Shown here one piece after another: positions 25,495 through 36,124 of a DNA stretch of 64,000 nucleotides; the first letter of the stretch is position 1; every line of letters begins with the position of its first letter. The DNA lies in NCBI RefSeq assembly GCF_001506075.1, contig NZ_KQ947475.1, positions 62,001-126,000 on the forward strand, in the 5' to 3' direction. The notes below the pieces were generated by a model. That model ran no database searches. It worked only from the letters and a program-made list of their open reading frames with translations, and had not been told where the DNA came from. The position numbers were made by a program, and so were the translations under genes. This DNA comes from Vibrio sp. MEBiC08052. Its GTDB lineage: Bacteria > Pseudomonadota > Gammaproteobacteria > Enterobacterales > Vibrionaceae.

Positions 25495-25566
25495 TTCCAT
25501 ACCCTTTCCGTTACCACATGCTATCAGTAACCGGGTGAATGAATTCAGTCGGTTACGATTGTTATT

Positions 25567-26769
25567 TTATCCTATTTTTTCACTGATAAGTGTCATTAGT
25601 GCCAGCGCCAACTGCGATTTGGGAGCCAATGGTAATTTTCGCTCTCCGCCGGGCCAGAGCAGATGAAGTGCATTTTGATCGCTATTAAATCCCTGCCCGC
25701 TGACGGACACATCGTTGGCGCAAATCATGTCCAGATTTTTTCGGGCCATTTTCGAACGGGCATACTGTTCAACTTGCTGGGTTTCCGCTGCGAACCCTAC
25801 CGTAAATGGTCGGTGAGTGGTCATTGCTGCAACAGAGGCGACAATATCCGGATTTTTGACCAGTGTGACGGTCATGGTATCTGCATCGTCCGTCTTCTTG
25901 ATTTTCTGCTCGGCAACGTCCGCGGGTCGATAGTCGGCAACCGCAGCACAACTGATAAATACATCATGGTGTGGGGCTTGAGTCATCACCGCATCATACA
26001 TATTGACGGCACTGCTGACATCAATTCTCAGGACACCAATCGGTGTCGATAAATGGGTTGGACCAGCAATGAGGGTGACATTCGCACCGAGCTGGGCGGC
26101 TGCTTTGGCTATCTCGAATCCCATTTTACCGGAGCTGTAATTCGTCATATAGCGTACGGGATCGAGTGCTTCACGGGTCGGGCCAGCCGTAATGAGAACC
26201 GATTTCCCGGTGAGTAATTTGGGTTGGAAAAACTGTTCGCACAAAGTGACCAGTTGCATTGGTTCGAGCATTCGTCCCGGGCCGACATCACCGCAGGCTT
26301 GCTCGCCGGCATCCGGTCCCCAAATATGCATGCCAAATGAGGCAAGGGTATCCAGATTTCTTTGGGTGGCAACATGCCGATACATTTGCTGATTCATGGC
26401 TGGTGCAAGGGCAACCGGTGCCTGAGTCGCTAAAATAAGAGTGGAGAGTAAATCATTCCCCAGACCTGCCGCGATACGGGCAATAAGATCGGCACTGGTC
26501 GGCGCCAGCAGAACGAGATCAGCCCATTTGGCCAGTTCGATGTGGCCCATAGAGCGTTCCGCTGCCGGATCAAGCAAGTTGTCTGAGACGGGGTGGCCGG
26601 AAACAGCCTGCATGGTGAGCGGTGTAATGAAAGCTTTTGCTGCATCGGTCATGACGACTCTGATTTCTGCGCCGTGATCAATCAGGCGGCGTGTCAGCTC
26701 TGCGCATTTGTATGCTGCGATGCCACCACTGATCCCCAGCAGTATTTTTTTTCCTGCCAATGTTTGCAT
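25567..26769 (-). CDS. coaBC: Bifunctional phosphopantothenoylcysteine decarboxylase/synthetase
   Basis: 400 residues. CoaB couples 4'-phosphopantothenate to cysteine with CTP and CoaC decarboxylates the product, two steps in coenzyme A synthesis. The N-terminal flavoprotein domain shows [14 protein letters not shown], the catalytic His in [20 protein letters not shown] and the substrate-clamp motif [10 protein letters not shown]. The synthetase domain starts near residue 187 with [24 protein letters not shown], in pieces, and ends with the Lys-containing [13 protein letters not shown]. Intact and of normal length. Followed by slmA without a dut gene between, unlike E. coli. Confidence 0.97.
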   Translation of the reverse strand: MQTLAGKKILLGISGGIAAYKCAELTRRLIDHGAEIRVVMTDAAKAFITPLTMQAVSGHPVSDNLLDPAAERSMGHIELAKWADLVLLAPTSADLIARIAAGLGNDLLSTLILATQAPVALAPAMNQQMYRHVATQRNLDTLASFGMHIWGPDAGEQACGDVGPGRMLEPMQLVTLCEQFFQPKLLTGKSVLITAGPTREALDPVRYMTNYSSGKMGFEIAKAAAQLGANVTLIAGPTHLSTPIGVLRIDVSSAVNMYDAVMTQAPHHDVFISCAAVADYRPADVAEQKIKKTDDADTMTVTLVKNPDIVASVAAMTTHRPFTVGFAAETQQVEQYARSKMARKNLDMICANDVSVSGQGFNSDQNALHLLWPGGERKLPLAPKSQLALALMTLISEKIG

Positions 26770-26965
26770 GTTTTGATTCCTTAATCACTCTGCGCGCTAT
26801 GCTAGCACAACTCCCGAAAAGATGTCAGAACTGTGTCAGAGGAACTCATCCGTTCAGTCGATCATATTCATATACTTGAGTATATCTCACAGATATTCAG
26901 GCCAAAATATGCAATAAGAAGGCTATCGATAAATGGTCAATTGATATAAGCGAATAAGGAATTTT

Positions 26966-28645
26966 ATGTTGAGTTCTCTTCGGAGCCGAACCAAGCTCCT
27001 TTTCATCACTGTGATTCCTCTGATAGTGATTACAGCGATGATTACAATGGTGTATTACTGGAGTGGTATGATCTCGCTGCAGCAGGAGCTGGGACAATAC
27101 CGGAAGGAATTGGTTACCAGCCATAAAAATAAGCTGAAGTCCTACATAATGATGGGGACGACCGCTATCAAATCGCTCTATGATAGCGATCAACATGGTG
27201 AAAATCAGGCTCGGGCCAAAGAGATATTAAAAGCCATGCGTTTTGATGATGATGGTTATTTCTTTGCTTATAACTCTCAGGGGGTGAATACGCTTCATGC
27301 GATTAAGCCTCAGCTGGAAGGAAAGAACCTCTATAACATGAAAGATAATAATGGTGTTCCTGTGATTGCCGGTTTGATTGATGCGTCAAAAACGGGGGAC
27401 GGATTTCTTTATTTTTCATGGCACAAGCCATCGTTGAATGCGCAAGCGCCAAAGTTAGGTTATGCCGAGTACTTACCCAAATGGGATTGGGTGTTGGGAA
27501 CCGGGGTTTACATTGATGATATTGATCGTCAAGTGGCGGCTTTTCAAAAAAATCGGGAAAAATTGTTACACCAACAAATGTGGTCCGCAATCGGATTGTC
27601 GGCGGTAGGATTGCTATTCACAATTATTATTGTGAGTTGGTTAGTTTCTAAAGGGATTGCACCACTTCATCACATTTTGAAGTCGTTGCAGGATGTTGCC
27701 GCAGGTGGCGGTGATTTGACAGCTCGTTTACATGTGGAAAGTCGGGATGAAGTCGGTATGGTGGCTGAGGCATTTAACTCCTTTATGGACAAACTCCATC
27801 CGTTGATCACCGACATCAGCCGGACAGAGCATGATGTGGTATTGGCTGTAAATGATCTGGATCAGCAGACGTCTCATTCAAATCAGAAGATGAATAATCA
27901 CTGTCAGGAAACCGATAAAGTTGTTGCTGCGGTTACGGAAATGAGTGCGACAGCCCGTGAAGTTGCCTTGAACACCAATGCAACTGCGCAGGCAATAGAG
28001 TCAGCGAATCAGCAGATTCATGAGGCGCAGGATGAGGTGAATTTCGCGATTGAAGGCATTAGCAGTTTGGTCAAAGAAGTCAATCTGACTTCCGATGCAA
28101 TCTCTGAGTTGAGCCAACAAGCCGGAGAAATTACGCTGGTTCTGGATGTGATCGGGGAAATAGCTGAGCAGACCAACTTACTGGCATTGAATGCAGCAAT
28201 AGAAGCTGCACGAGCCGGAGAACAAGGGCGTGGATTTGCTGTGGTTGCCGATGAAGTTCGTTCGCTCGCAAGCCGAACTCAAAATAGCACGCAAGAGATC
28301 GGTAATATGCTGAACTCGTTGAATCAAGGCGTCAGTAAAGCGGTCAGTCGTATGCAAGCGAGCCGTGAGCGGGGCAAAAGCACCGAACAAGAATCGGTGC
28401 GTATCAAAGAAAGTTTATCCGGTATTTCTCAAGCGATTCGGACCATTCAGGATATGGGAATTCAGACTGCTTCGGCGGCAGAAGAACAAAGTGTCGTTTC
28501 TGAAGAGATCAACCAGAATCTGGTTGCGATTCAGCAGATTGTGAATGAGTTGAGCCATAATTTGCAGCAGTCGGAATCAATCAGTAGCCGTTTGGCACAA
28601 TCTGGTAAGAAAATGGGAGACTTGGTCGGACACTTTAAGATTTAG
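26966..28645 (+). CDS. Methyl-accepting chemotaxis protein with a single-Cache sensor
   Basis: 559 residues. TM1 is at about 10-32, a periplasmic single-Cache (sCache_2) domain at about 40-190 ([43 protein letters not shown]), and TM2 at about 205-225, followed by a HAMP linker and a long coiled signalling domain. The hairpin tip, [21 protein letters not shown] and [11 protein letters not shown], binds CheA and CheW. sCache_2 sensors often bind small carboxylic acids; the ligand here is unknown. No C-terminal pentapeptide for CheR is seen. It is transcribed alone, divergent from coaBC. Confidence 0.95.
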   Translation: MLSSLRSRTKLLFITVIPLIVITAMITMVYYWSGMISLQQELGQYRKELVTSHKNKLKSYIMMGTTAIKSLYDSDQHGENQARAKEILKAMRFDDDGYFFAYNSQGVNTLHAIKPQLEGKNLYNMKDNNGVPVIAGLIDASKTGDGFLYFSWHKPSLNAQAPKLGYAEYLPKWDWVLGTGVYIDDIDRQVAAFQKNREKLLHQQMWSAIGLSAVGLLFTIIIVSWLVSKGIAPLHHILKSLQDVAAGGGDLTARLHVESRDEVGMVAEAFNSFMDKLHPLITDISRTEHDVVLAVNDLDQQTSHSNQKMNNHCQETDKVVAAVTEMSATAREVALNTNATAQAIESANQQIHEAQDEVNFAIEGISSLVKEVNLTSDAISELSQQAGEITLVLDVIGEIAEQTNLLALNAAIEAARAGEQGRGFAVVADEVRSLASRTQNSTQEIGNMLNSLNQGVSKAVSRMQASRERGKSTEQESVRIKESLSGISQAIRTIQDMGIQTASAAEEQSVVSEEINQNLVAIQQIVNELSHNLQQSESISSRLAQSGKKMGDLVGHFKI

Positions 28646-28754
28646 CCGACATGATGGTTGCAACTGATGTTGATATCTCTCGGATTTCTTATCAACGAAG
28701 TTGAATCCAACGCTATCTTCAGTATTTGTATAGCAAACCGAGAGGAGCTATACA

Positions 28755-29429
28755 ATGAGTCTGAAATTCCTTCCTAAAGAATCAATGCCACGGGAAAAGC
28801 TACTTTCCCGTGGTCCCCACGCCTTGTCTGATGCCGAACTGTTGGCTATTTTCTTACGTACCGGAGTCGCCGGTATGAATGTCCTCGAATTGGCTGATTT
28901 TCTTTTACAGGAATTTGGTTCACTCCGTGCGTTATTTTCAGCCCAGAAAAGTGCATTTTGTCGGCATAAAGGTCTGGGAGAAGCGAAATTTGTGCAAATG
29001 CAGGCGGTGTTAGAAATGGCACAGCGTTATTTTTCGGAAACGATACAAAGAGGGGATGCGCTAACGAATCCACAATATACCCGTCATTATTTATCAGGAA
29101 TACTTCGAGATAAGCGTCGGGAAGCATTTTATGTGTTGTTTCTCGATAACCAGAATCGGGTCATCTGTGGTGAAATCATGTTTGAAGGGACGATCAATGC
29201 CGCGAGTGTCTATCCGCGAGAGATTGTCGCGCGGGCACTGCAGTATCATGCTGCATCAGTGATTCTGGCACATAATCATCCTTCAGGGGTTGCTGAACCC
29301 AGTCAGGCTGATCGGCATATTACGCGACGAATTATCGATGCCTTGGCGCTGGTAGACATTCGAGTGTTGGATCACTTTGTCATTGGTGATGGCGAGATAG
29401 TGTCTTTTGCTGAGCGAGGCTGGATTTAG
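28755..29429 (+). CDS. radC: RadC family JAB-domain protein
   Basis: 224 residues, the usual length. An N-terminal helix-hairpin-helix region ([25 protein letters not shown], in two pieces) is followed by an MPN/JAB metal-binding domain with [14 protein letters not shown], the JAMM-type H-x-H-x(10)-D motif, and a distal Glu in [18 protein letters not shown]. The biological role is unsettled, and the old link to recombination repair is doubtful. GAGAGGAGCTATACA upstream of the ATG supplies the ribosome binding site. It sits between the chemotaxis receptor and rpmB, as in V. cholerae. Confidence 0.95.
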   Translation: MSLKFLPKESMPREKLLSRGPHALSDAELLAIFLRTGVAGMNVLELADFLLQEFGSLRALFSAQKSAFCRHKGLGEAKFVQMQAVLEMAQRYFSETIQRGDALTNPQYTRHYLSGILRDKRREAFYVLFLDNQNRVICGEIMFEGTINAASVYPREIVARALQYHAASVILAHNHPSGVAEPSQADRHITRRIIDALALVDIRVLDHFVIGDGEIVSFAERGWI

Positions 29430-29795
29430 AGTGGATGAATCCAGCATGTGTGGAAGGCGTTGAACGGTTTCTGATGATTTTGCGAGGAAGTTGCCGCTTT
29501 CGGCTGATTTGATAGCATCCGCGAAAGTTTTTAGTTGTGGGAACAGGAGATTCTGTTATCATTCGCCCACTAAATTTTCAACCTATTATCAGCTCGGCGA
29601 TGAAAAAGATCACAGGATCTGCAAAAAAGGATCTGTTCGGGTCTTGAGCAATGCACATCAAGTTAGTATAATGCGCGACCTTTGATAGCCTTGTATGGAT
29701 TTTCCATAATGGTTTTAAACCTCACCCTTCAACTATGGAGAGAGGTTCGGCCACCAAGGTTGATATCGAGCTGAAACGATTTGGAGAAGACATTC
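29430..29795 (+). promoter_or_regulatory. 366-base gap with a consensus promoter and long leader for rpmB-rpmG
   Basis: TTGAGC (29644-29649) and a perfect TATAAT (29667-29672) are separated by 17 bases, an excellent sigma-70 promoter. The transcript would begin near 29680 and carry a leader of about 115 bases. GGAG nine bases before the rpmB ATG is the ribosome binding site. The part before the promoter (29430-29640) shows no gene. Confidence 0.8.
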
Positions 29796-30032
29796 ATGTC
29801 CCGAGTATGCCAAGTAACTGGTAAGCGTCCTGTAACGGGGAACAACCGTTCGCACGCACGTAATGCTACTAAGCGTCGTTTTCTGCCGAACCTACAAACT
29901 CATCGTTTCTGGGTAGAGAGCGAAAAACGTTTTGTTAAACTGCGCCTGACTGCGAAAGGCATGCGTATCATTGATAAGAAAGGTATCGATGCCGTTCTTA
30001 CTGATATTCGTGCTCGCGGCGAAAACGTTTAA
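29796..30032 (+). CDS. rpmB: 50S ribosomal protein L28
   Basis: 78 residues starting [20 protein letters not shown] and highly basic, as is typical of L28 in the large subunit. It lacks zinc-binding Cys pairs, so it is the zinc-free form. The start at 29796 matches the family; an ATG at 29781 would add five unrelated residues. The leader is unusually long for a 237-base gene. It is followed by rpmG after 13 bases, as in nearly all proteobacteria. Confidence 0.98.
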   Translation: MSRVCQVTGKRPVTGNNRSHARNATKRRFLPNLQTHRFWVESEKRFVKLRLTAKGMRIIDKKGIDAVLTDIRARGENV

Positions 30033-30045
30033 GAGGAATTGAGCA

Positions 30046-30213
30046 ATGGCTAAAGGCATTCGTGAGAAAATTCGTCTGGTATCATCTGCTGGTACTGGTC
30101 ACTTCTACACAACTGACAAGAACAAGCGCAACATGCCAGGTAAATTTGAGATCAAAAAGTTTGATCCAGTAGTTCGCCAGCACGTTGTTTACAAAGAAGC
30201 AAAAATCAAGTAA
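30046..30213 (+). CDS. rpmG: 50S ribosomal protein L33
   Basis: 55 residues beginning [20 protein letters not shown] and ending EAKIK. Cys pairs are absent, so it is the zinc-independent form. AAGAGGAATTGAGCA before the ATG contains the ribosome binding site. Co-transcribed with rpmB and closed by a strong terminator 27 bases downstream. Confidence 0.97.
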   Translation: MAKGIREKIRLVSSAGTGHFYTTDKNKRNMPGKFEIKKFDPVVRQHVVYKEAKIK

Positions 30214-30240
30214 TTGAACTGCTTTTTGTAAGTGTTATAA

Positions 30241-30266
30241 AACCCAGCTTCTGCTGGGTTTTTTAT
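30241..30266 (+). terminator. Terminator of the rpmB-rpmG operon
   Basis: AACCCAGC and GCTGGGTT form an 8-bp stem with a TTCT loop, followed by a run of T up to about 30265. Confidence 0.88.
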
Positions 30267-30351
30267 TGCCTGATATCTACCTTTTTTCAGTGAAAGATCA
30301 TAGGATGAACGGATATATCGATGAGCGACAATATCTGTTGAGAGTGACCTG

Positions 30352-30855
30352 ATGAAGGATCGAAAACGGCGTTGGAATAATTACCTGATTCTGGCGGTGA
30401 TTTTATTTATTGCCATTTTGAATCTACCATCCATGATTAAAGATTATCTTTTACCTCATGAAGCGCAGAGCAATCCATCGCTTCTCAATCCCCAACTGAC
30501 CATTACTTCGATACAGACACAACCTTGGTCGCTGATGCGTGACGCCAAAGGGGACTGGATATCTACGGTGTCGTTTGATATTTCAGCGTTGGAACTGGTA
30601 CAACGGTGGCGGAATCTGGTTGGCACTCAGGTTGATGATAAGACCTACCATTCATTGTTCGGTAAGCTGAATAATCCGGGAACGGTTGAGGTCTGGTATG
30701 AAGAGCAGGAAGAGCCGCAGCGAATTACCTATTATCGTTTCCCGCAGTTTTGGCTATTAAAAAACTGGCAGGAACACTGGATTGCTATCTCGGTGGAAGA
30801 CAATTATCTGTTTCCGTCAGTCATTGCTAAATCACCAACGCAGAAGGAGGATTGA
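30352..30855 (+). CDS. Conserved Vibrio hypothetical membrane-anchored protein upstream of mutM
   Basis: 167 residues. One N-terminal membrane segment ([19 protein letters not shown], about 11-29) is followed by a periplasmic-looking soluble domain ([34 protein letters not shown]). No catalytic motif is seen. The position before mutM is conserved in Vibrio (next to VC0221 in V. cholerae), but the function is unknown. The stop is one base before the mutM ATG, with the mutM ribosome binding site inside this gene, so the two are coupled. Confidence 0.75.
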   Translation: MKDRKRRWNNYLILAVILFIAILNLPSMIKDYLLPHEAQSNPSLLNPQLTITSIQTQPWSLMRDAKGDWISTVSFDISALELVQRWRNLVGTQVDDKTYHSLFGKLNNPGTVEVWYEEQEEPQRITYYRFPQFWLLKNWQEHWIAISVEDNYLFPSVIAKSPTQKED

Positions 30856-30856
30856 A

Positions 30857-31666
30857 ATGCCGGAGTTACCGGAAGTTGAGGTAAGCCGACTAGGGATTAG
30901 TCCTTTTTTGGTGGGTGAGCAAGTGAAATCGCTGAGTGTACGAACACCGAAACTGCGCTGGGAAATTCCCTTTGAGCTTCAGCAGATAACAGGACAAGTG
31001 ATTCGGCGGATTTATCGCAGAGCAAAATATCTGCTACTGGAAACGGATGTCGGAACCGCGATTATCCATTTGGGAATGTCAGGCTCTTTGCGGGTGTTGG
31101 ATGTTTCGCTTCCGCCAGATAAACACGATCATGTGGATCTGTTTATGATGAACGGAAAAGTGCTGCGCTATAACGATCCGAGACGGTTTGGTGCGTGGTT
31201 ATGGGCAGAGAAAGGCACCATTCATTCGGTATTCGACAACCTTGGCCCGGAGCCGCTTTCGGATCAACTAACCGCTGAGTATATTGCTGCGAGAGCGAAA
31301 GGAAAACGAGTGACGGTCAAACAGTTTATTATGGATAATAAAGTGGTGGTTGGTGTCGGGAACATTTATGCCAATGAATCTTTGTTTACCACAGGGGTTC
31401 GACCAACCCGAGAAGCCTGTTCACTGACAATGAGTGAATGGGAGACGCTGGTGAGTGAGATTAAAGCGGTACTGACCCACTCGATTCAGCAAGGTGGCAC
31501 GACCTTGAAAGATTTTGCCCAAACTGATGGTAAACCCGGTTATTTTGCTCAGGAACTACGTGTTTATGGGAAAGAAGGGGAACCATGTCCTGAATGTGGT
31601 CAAGCGATCGTGGCGCAGAAGATCGGACAACGGAATACTTTCTATTGCCCACTCTGCCAAAAGTAG
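30857..31666 (+). CDS. mutM: Formamidopyrimidine-DNA glycosylase
   Basis: 269 residues. It removes 8-oxoguanine and FaPy lesions and cuts the abasic strand (base excision repair). The N-terminal PELPEVEV provides the catalytic Pro and Glu, [25 protein letters not shown] (in two pieces) is the H2TH region, and the C-terminus has a zinc finger with CPECG and CPLCQ. The start is the ATG at 30857, with AAGGAGG upstream; the catalytic Pro must be residue 2 after Met, which excludes the ATG at 30782. Convergent with coaD, 28 bases apart. Confidence 0.97.
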   Translation: MPELPEVEVSRLGISPFLVGEQVKSLSVRTPKLRWEIPFELQQITGQVIRRIYRRAKYLLLETDVGTAIIHLGMSGSLRVLDVSLPPDKHDHVDLFMMNGKVLRYNDPRRFGAWLWAEKGTIHSVFDNLGPEPLSDQLTAEYIAARAKGKRVTVKQFIMDNKVVVGVGNIYANESLFTTGVRPTREACSLTMSEWETLVSEIKAVLTHSIQQGGTTLKDFAQTDGKPGYFAQELRVYGKEGEPCPECGQAIVAQKIGQRNTFYCPLCQK

Positions 31667-31694
31667 TTGTATCAGCGTTAGCGATTAAATTTGG

Positions 31695-32189
31695 TTAAAT
31701 ACTACGTTTTTTACGCAGAGATTCAGCAACGACCGGCGGTACAAACGAATCGACGTTTCCTCCGTGGATGGCTACTTCCCGGACAATGGTTGACGAGAGA
31801 AATGCAAATTCATCTGACGGGGTGAGAAATACACTTTCAAGCTCTGGCATCAGTCTGCGGTACATGTTGGTCAGGCCGAACTCATACTCAAAGTCCATGG
31901 TTGTTCGAAGGCCGCGAATTAAGACGTTGGCGCCGACTTGTTTGGCAAAATCGACCAAGAGCCCGGAAAATCCCTGTACACTCACGTTCGTCAGGTGTTG
32001 GGTTGCCTGTTCGGCAAAAAAGACTCTTTCCGCCAGCGTAAACATGGTATTTTTACTGGGGCTGGCAGCAACCGCAATCATGACTTCATCAAACATACCG
32101 GCAGCGCGATTGACAATATCAAGGTGCCCGTTGGTTAGCGGATCGAATGTTCCCGGATAGATGACGCGCGATAATTTTTTTTTGCTCAC
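31695..32189 (-). CDS. coaD: Phosphopantetheine adenylyltransferase
   Basis: 164 residues, typical length (about 160). It makes dephospho-CoA from 4'-phosphopantetheine and ATP, the fourth CoA step. The nucleotidyltransferase signature [16 protein letters not shown] is at residues 11-26, with [23 protein letters not shown] and the [15 protein letters not shown] motif. Together with coaBC this region holds three of the CoA steps. Divergent from the GT9 gene across 168 bases without clear promoter boxes. Intact. Confidence 0.97.
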   Translation of the reverse strand: MSKKKLSRVIYPGTFDPLTNGHLDIVNRAAGMFDEVMIAVAASPSKNTMFTLAERVFFAEQATQHLTNVSVQGFSGLLVDFAKQVGANVLIRGLRTTMDFEYEFGLTNMYRRLMPELESVFLTPSDEFAFLSSTIVREVAIHGGNVDSFVPPVVAESLRKKRSI

Positions 32190-32357
32190 AGTCCGTTATC
32201 TCAACAGTTAAACGAGTGCCCTCGATATATACCGAAGGTGCCTCAAAGTGCAAAGTTCGTCAGAGTATCTGACACTCACACTATAGTAACAAAAAGACTC
32301 AAAATAACCTATTGATGTCCGTATTCTCGATAGTATGTGACGGAATAAGAGTTTGAA

Positions 32358-33422
32358 ATGAAAAAAATACTTGTCATTCGTAATGATAAAATCGGTGACT
32401 TTATGCTGGCATGGCCGAGTTTTGCGATGCTCAAAGCATCGATTCCCGATTGCCACATTACCGCGTTGGTGCCTCGCTATACCATCGCACTTGCCGAATT
32501 ATGCCCGTGGATTGATGACGTGCTTGAAGACCCGACCAAAAAGGGATCACCCTCATCTCAACAAGCGCTGATTGAAGATATCCGCCGGCGTCACTTTGAT
32601 GTGTCGATTAACTTGTTTTCGACAACTTACAATGCGTTGTTGGTCTGGAAGGCGAAGATTCCGTACCGGATGGCTCCGGCGACGAAACTGGCGCAGGTGT
32701 TTTACAACCATCGGGTGAAGCAGAAGCGTTCTCAGTCAGCGAAACCTGAGTTTGAGTATAATCTGGATTTGATTCGGACTTTTTTGCAGGATCATCAGAT
32801 ACCGGTGGTTGAGCCGCAGCCCCCGTACCTGACTTTTTCGTCATCAGATCTTGCTAAACAAAAAGACAAACTTGCGGCACAACTGGGGATTCGTTCTGAC
32901 AAATCATGGGTGTTTGTTCATGCAGGAAGTGGTGGTTCGGCCAATAACCTGTCTCTCGAACAGTACAGTCAGTTGATCGATGGAATGAACGGTGATTTTG
33001 AGGTGGTGCTGACTGCCGGGCCGGGAGAAGAAGAAAAAGCTTATCAACTTCAATTAAGTATCAACCGACAGGGTGAAAAAGCGGTCGTCTATCATAAAAA
33101 TGACGGGTTGGTGGATTTCGCCCGGTCAATTGCTTGTGCGAGCCTCTTCATTGCGGGATCTACGGGGCCCCTGCATATCGCTGCTGCGATCGATGTTCCG
33201 ACCATTGGCTTCTTCCCGGCTAAACGCTCGGCGACACCATTACGTTGGTATCCGCTCAATTCGCAAGGACGTCACTTATCGTTTGCCCCCCCTGTACTCG
33301 GTGGTAAAACTCAACAGGAAGATATGAGCCAAATTCAGATTCAGTCGCTCTTGAGTCATATCAATGCTTGGGCGGCGACGTATTTGTCCTTATCCAAAGG
33401 TCAGCGTATTTCACAAATGTAG
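32358..33422 (+). CDS. GT9-family heptosyltransferase-like protein
   Basis: 354 residues. GT9 features: [19 protein letters not shown] at the start, [19 protein letters not shown] for the nucleotide-sugar site, and [20 protein letters not shown] with the conserved STGP..H. It transfers ADP-heptose or a related sugar to the LPS core on the cytoplasmic face of the inner membrane. Which position it modifies cannot be said, as four GT9 genes are present in the block. Its last 62 bases overlap the convergent WaaE-like gene. Confidence 0.85.
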   Translation: MKKILVIRNDKIGDFMLAWPSFAMLKASIPDCHITALVPRYTIALAELCPWIDDVLEDPTKKGSPSSQQALIEDIRRRHFDVSINLFSTTYNALLVWKAKIPYRMAPATKLAQVFYNHRVKQKRSQSAKPEFEYNLDLIRTFLQDHQIPVVEPQPPYLTFSSSDLAKQKDKLAAQLGIRSDKSWVFVHAGSGGSANNLSLEQYSQLIDGMNGDFEVVLTAGPGEEEKAYQLQLSINRQGEKAVVYHKNDGLVDFARSIACASLFIAGSTGPLHIAAAIDVPTIGFFPAKRSATPLRWYPLNSQGRHLSFAPPVLGGKTQQEDMSQIQIQSLLSHINAWAATYLSLSKGQRISQM

Positions 33423-34140
33423 AATGTGCCGAAAGCAGGGAGAGCAGTAAGCCCTGCTTGCCGTCTAAAAAACCTGCTTTGATCACATACATTTTCACAA
33501 AGCATCCGAGTGCATGAATGATACCTTGGCCGATACTGCTTTTTTTTCCGCGTTGTTGTCGTTGTTCTGCCCACGCCTTTGCATATCCGGCTGACTTGAC
33601 CAGATAGTGATGCATGTCGTCGTACGTGTAGTGAATTGCGTCACCTGACAGTGTTTCGACCCGCATGGGTGAGCTCACTTCCACTTTTTCATGAACCAAA
33701 GCGTCGTTGTATTGGGTTAGTTTGGTTGGATAGAGACGTACAACTTTGTCGGGATACCAACCACAATGACGAATGAATCGGCCAAAAACCCAGCTTAACC
33801 GTGATATTTGATAGAGAGTATTGGGTTGGTTTGCTTTCACCGCTTCTTGAATGCTACTGCGAAGCTCCGGGGTGACACGCTCGTCAGCATCTAACCATAA
33901 GACATAATCTGATTCGATATACGATTGTGCGAGGCGACGTTGCGGACCGAATCCCAGCCAGTCAGTATTGGTGAAAAATCTATCGGTAAATTGTCGGGCG
34001 ACCTGCTCAGTTTCGTCGTGACTGCCTGAATCAAGAATGACGATCTCATCGACCCAATCCTGAACCGTTTTGAGACAGGCTTCGAGATGTTTGGCTTCAT
34101 TTTTCACAATCAGAGCCACGGCTAAGGTTGGTTGTGTCAC
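33361..34140 (-). CDS. GT2-family LPS core glycosyltransferase, WaaE/KdtX-like
   Basis: 259 residues. GT-A fold: [18 protein letters not shown] at the start, [13 protein letters not shown], and the metal-binding DXD-like DADE in LWLDADERV. The region [22 protein letters not shown] is typical of WaaE-type enzymes, which add a glucose to heptose I. It is cytoplasmic, facing the inner membrane. It overlaps the upstream GT9 gene tail-to-tail by 62 bases. Expressed from its own promoter or with the minus-strand genes; not resolvable. Confidence 0.87.
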   Translation of the reverse strand: MTQPTLAVALIVKNEAKHLEACLKTVQDWVDEIVILDSGSHDETEQVARQFTDRFFTNTDWLGFGPQRRLAQSYIESDYVLWLDADERVTPELRSSIQEAVKANQPNTLYQISRLSWVFGRFIRHCGWYPDKVVRLYPTKLTQYNDALVHEKVEVSSPMRVETLSGDAIHYTYDDMHHYLVKSAGYAKAWAEQRQQRGKKSSIGQGIIHALGCFVKMYVIKAGFLDGKQGLLLSLLSAHSTFVKYADLWIRTNTSPPKH

Positions 34141-34259
34141 GATTATATTTCTCCGCTGAATGACGTTGTGATTCGGTTTTATCGCTGTCCGATAATAACA
34201 GGATACAGGTATTTGTCTTTATCTGGTTTGAAAGTCTATCGAGTAGCGTTCTCGTTCTC

Positions 34260-35312
34260 TCACAGCCCAAAATCCTTCACGGCTTTCTCAAACATGTGAA
34301 TCACTTGTGGTACCTGAATCCGGCGCATTGCCGATTTGTCTTTGACACGAGCACGCCAGTTTAATGCTGAGATTGCTTTACCGGTTTCCGCTTGAATCAC
34401 TTCTGCATAGACAGATACAACATAATCCTGATAGCAATAAGGTCCGGTGCGTTGTGGGTTATGGTGGGCATACAGCCCGATAACCGGTGTGCCCATTGCA
34501 TTGGCCATATGAGTCGGACCTGTATCGGGCGCAATCACGAGATCGCTGTGATCGAGTAAAGCCAGCATTTGTTTCAATGTACTGTCGCCAACTTTATTGG
34601 TGACCGGAAAGTCAATCAGGCTGAGTATCTGTTGGGCTAAGTCACGCTCAACCTCAGCAGGGGAGCCGGCCAGAATAATATGCCAGCCTTGTGCATGAAT
34701 ATGTTGCATCACTTCAGCATATCCTGCTGCCGTCCAGTTTTTATAGGCTTTACTGGCACCGGGAACAATCACCAGATTCCGCTTATCTTGACTGAGTTGT
34801 TGCGTCGCCCAGTGCTGATCATGATGAGAGTAAGTAAGTGTCCACTTTGGTGTGATATCTTTAATCCCAATATATTGTGCAAAGGCAAGTAGGCCATCCA
34901 ACACATGTGGTTTATCCGGAGAAGGCACGTGCTGATTGGTAAACCAAGTCTGACAATCCTGACTGCGTGTCGCATCGAAACCTAGTTTGTAGGTCGCTTT
35001 GATTCCGAGTGTGGCAATGCTGGCTCTGAATGCATACTGCATATGGAGAAGGGCATCAAATCGCTCTTCTTTCAGCCTCGCCCAAAGCTGTCGGTAGGCT
35101 TGTAAGCCCTGTTTTTTATCAAACACGATAAGGTTTATATTTTCGAGACCATCCAGCAACTGAGCTTCTAATTGGCCGGTAATCCAAGTGATTTTTGTCT
35201 CAGGCCACTGGCGTTGAATGGCTTGAACCGCTGCAACGGCATTGCAAACATCACCGATGGCAGAAAGACGCAGGATACATATCGAGCGAGGAGCGGAATC
35301 AAATAACGCCAT
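34260..35312 (-). CDS. GT9-family heptosyltransferase
   Basis: 350 residues from the ATG at 35312 (MALFDSAPRSI). A longer frame reaches 35402 but its first 30 residues do not look like the family and leave almost no promoter space. Features: ILRLSAIGDVCNAVAAVQAI, VIVPGASKAYKNWTAAGYAEVM, and APDTGPTHMANAMGTPVIGLY with the conserved DTGPTHMA. It probably adds a heptose to the LPS core, WaaC-like in its start motif, but the exact acceptor is unknown. Divergent from kdkA. Confidence 0.84.
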   Translation of the reverse strand: MALFDSAPRSICILRLSAIGDVCNAVAAVQAIQRQWPETKITWITGQLEAQLLDGLENINLIVFDKKQGLQAYRQLWARLKEERFDALLHMQYAFRASIATLGIKATYKLGFDATRSQDCQTWFTNQHVPSPDKPHVLDGLLAFAQYIGIKDITPKWTLTYSHHDQHWATQQLSQDKRNLVIVPGASKAYKNWTAAGYAEVMQHIHAQGWHIILAGSPAEVERDLAQQILSLIDFPVTNKVGDSTLKQMLALLDHSDLVIAPDTGPTHMANAMGTPVIGLYAHHNPQRTGPYCYQDYVVSVYAEVIQAETGKAISALNWRARVKDKSAMRRIQVPQVIHMFEKAVKDFGL

Positions 35313-35412
35313 AATGATCACTATAAAGCAATGAGAGTTGTCCGGAATTATGCAGAGCCTGACAGAAAATGTAAAATGCTGATTGAGAGAAGTTTTAATC
35401 ATTGGGTAAGCC

Positions 35413-36114
35413 GTGAAAACGTTCGAAAAAGATAAGTTACGAGTGTGGTATGACGAGGCGCTGTTATCCGCGTCTCCGGAGCAATGTTTTGATATTGAGT
35501 TCTGGCAACAGCAGGATCGGATTGTCGGTCATGCCTCCGGCAGAGGGACAACATGGTTTATCCAACTCGACCGCATTCAGGGCGCACTACGTCATTATCG
35601 ACGGGGCGGATTATTTGGCCGGCTCGTCCGCGATCATTATCTTTTTTATGATTGGAAGAAAACCAGAAGCTACCAAGAGTTTCAGATTTTAAGCCATCTG
35701 AGAAATGCGGGTGTAAATGTGCCGCGTCCCGTTGCGGCCAGGGCGGTAAAGAAACATGTGTGCTATCAAGCCGATTTAATCACGGAAAAAATTCCGAATG
35801 CCCGAGATTTAGTGACCATTCTTCAGGAAAATGCATTGCGTGATGAAATATATGTGAAAATCGGACGAGAGATTCGTAAGATGAATGATGCGCAGGTCAA
35901 TCATACAGATTTGAATATCCATAATATTTTAGTTGATGATCAGGAGCAGGTTTGGATTATCGATTTTGATAAGTGTGGGATCAAGCTTGGTCAGGATTGG
36001 CAATTCAGCAATATACAGCGGCTCTCGCGCTCTTTTAAGAAAGAGCAGCTCAGGCATAACATTTTTTTCAGTGATCACGCATGGCAAATATTGATGAGTG
36101 GTTACTTACAATGA
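35413..36114 (+). CDS. kdkA: 3-deoxy-D-manno-octulosonic acid kinase
   Basis: 233 residues with a GTG start at 35413. KdkA phosphorylates the single Kdo of Vibrio, Haemophilus and Pasteurella LPS at O-4. Kinase motifs are visible: the glycine-rich region near residues 40-50, HTDLNIHNILVD (catalytic loop, about 171-182) and IIDFDKCG (the DFD metal site). The presence of KdkA is consistent with a core that has one phosphorylated Kdo rather than two. GT25 follows after ten bases and is probably co-transcribed. Confidence 0.93.
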   Translation: MKTFEKDKLRVWYDEALLSASPEQCFDIEFWQQQDRIVGHASGRGTTWFIQLDRIQGALRHYRRGGLFGRLVRDHYLFYDWKKTRSYQEFQILSHLRNAGVNVPRPVAARAVKKHVCYQADLITEKIPNARDLVTILQENALRDEIYVKIGREIRKMNDAQVNHTDLNIHNILVDDQEQVWIIDFDKCGIKLGQDWQFSNIQRLSRSFKKEQLRHNIFFSDHAWQILMSGYLQ

Positions 36115-36124
36115 TGGGAACGTA

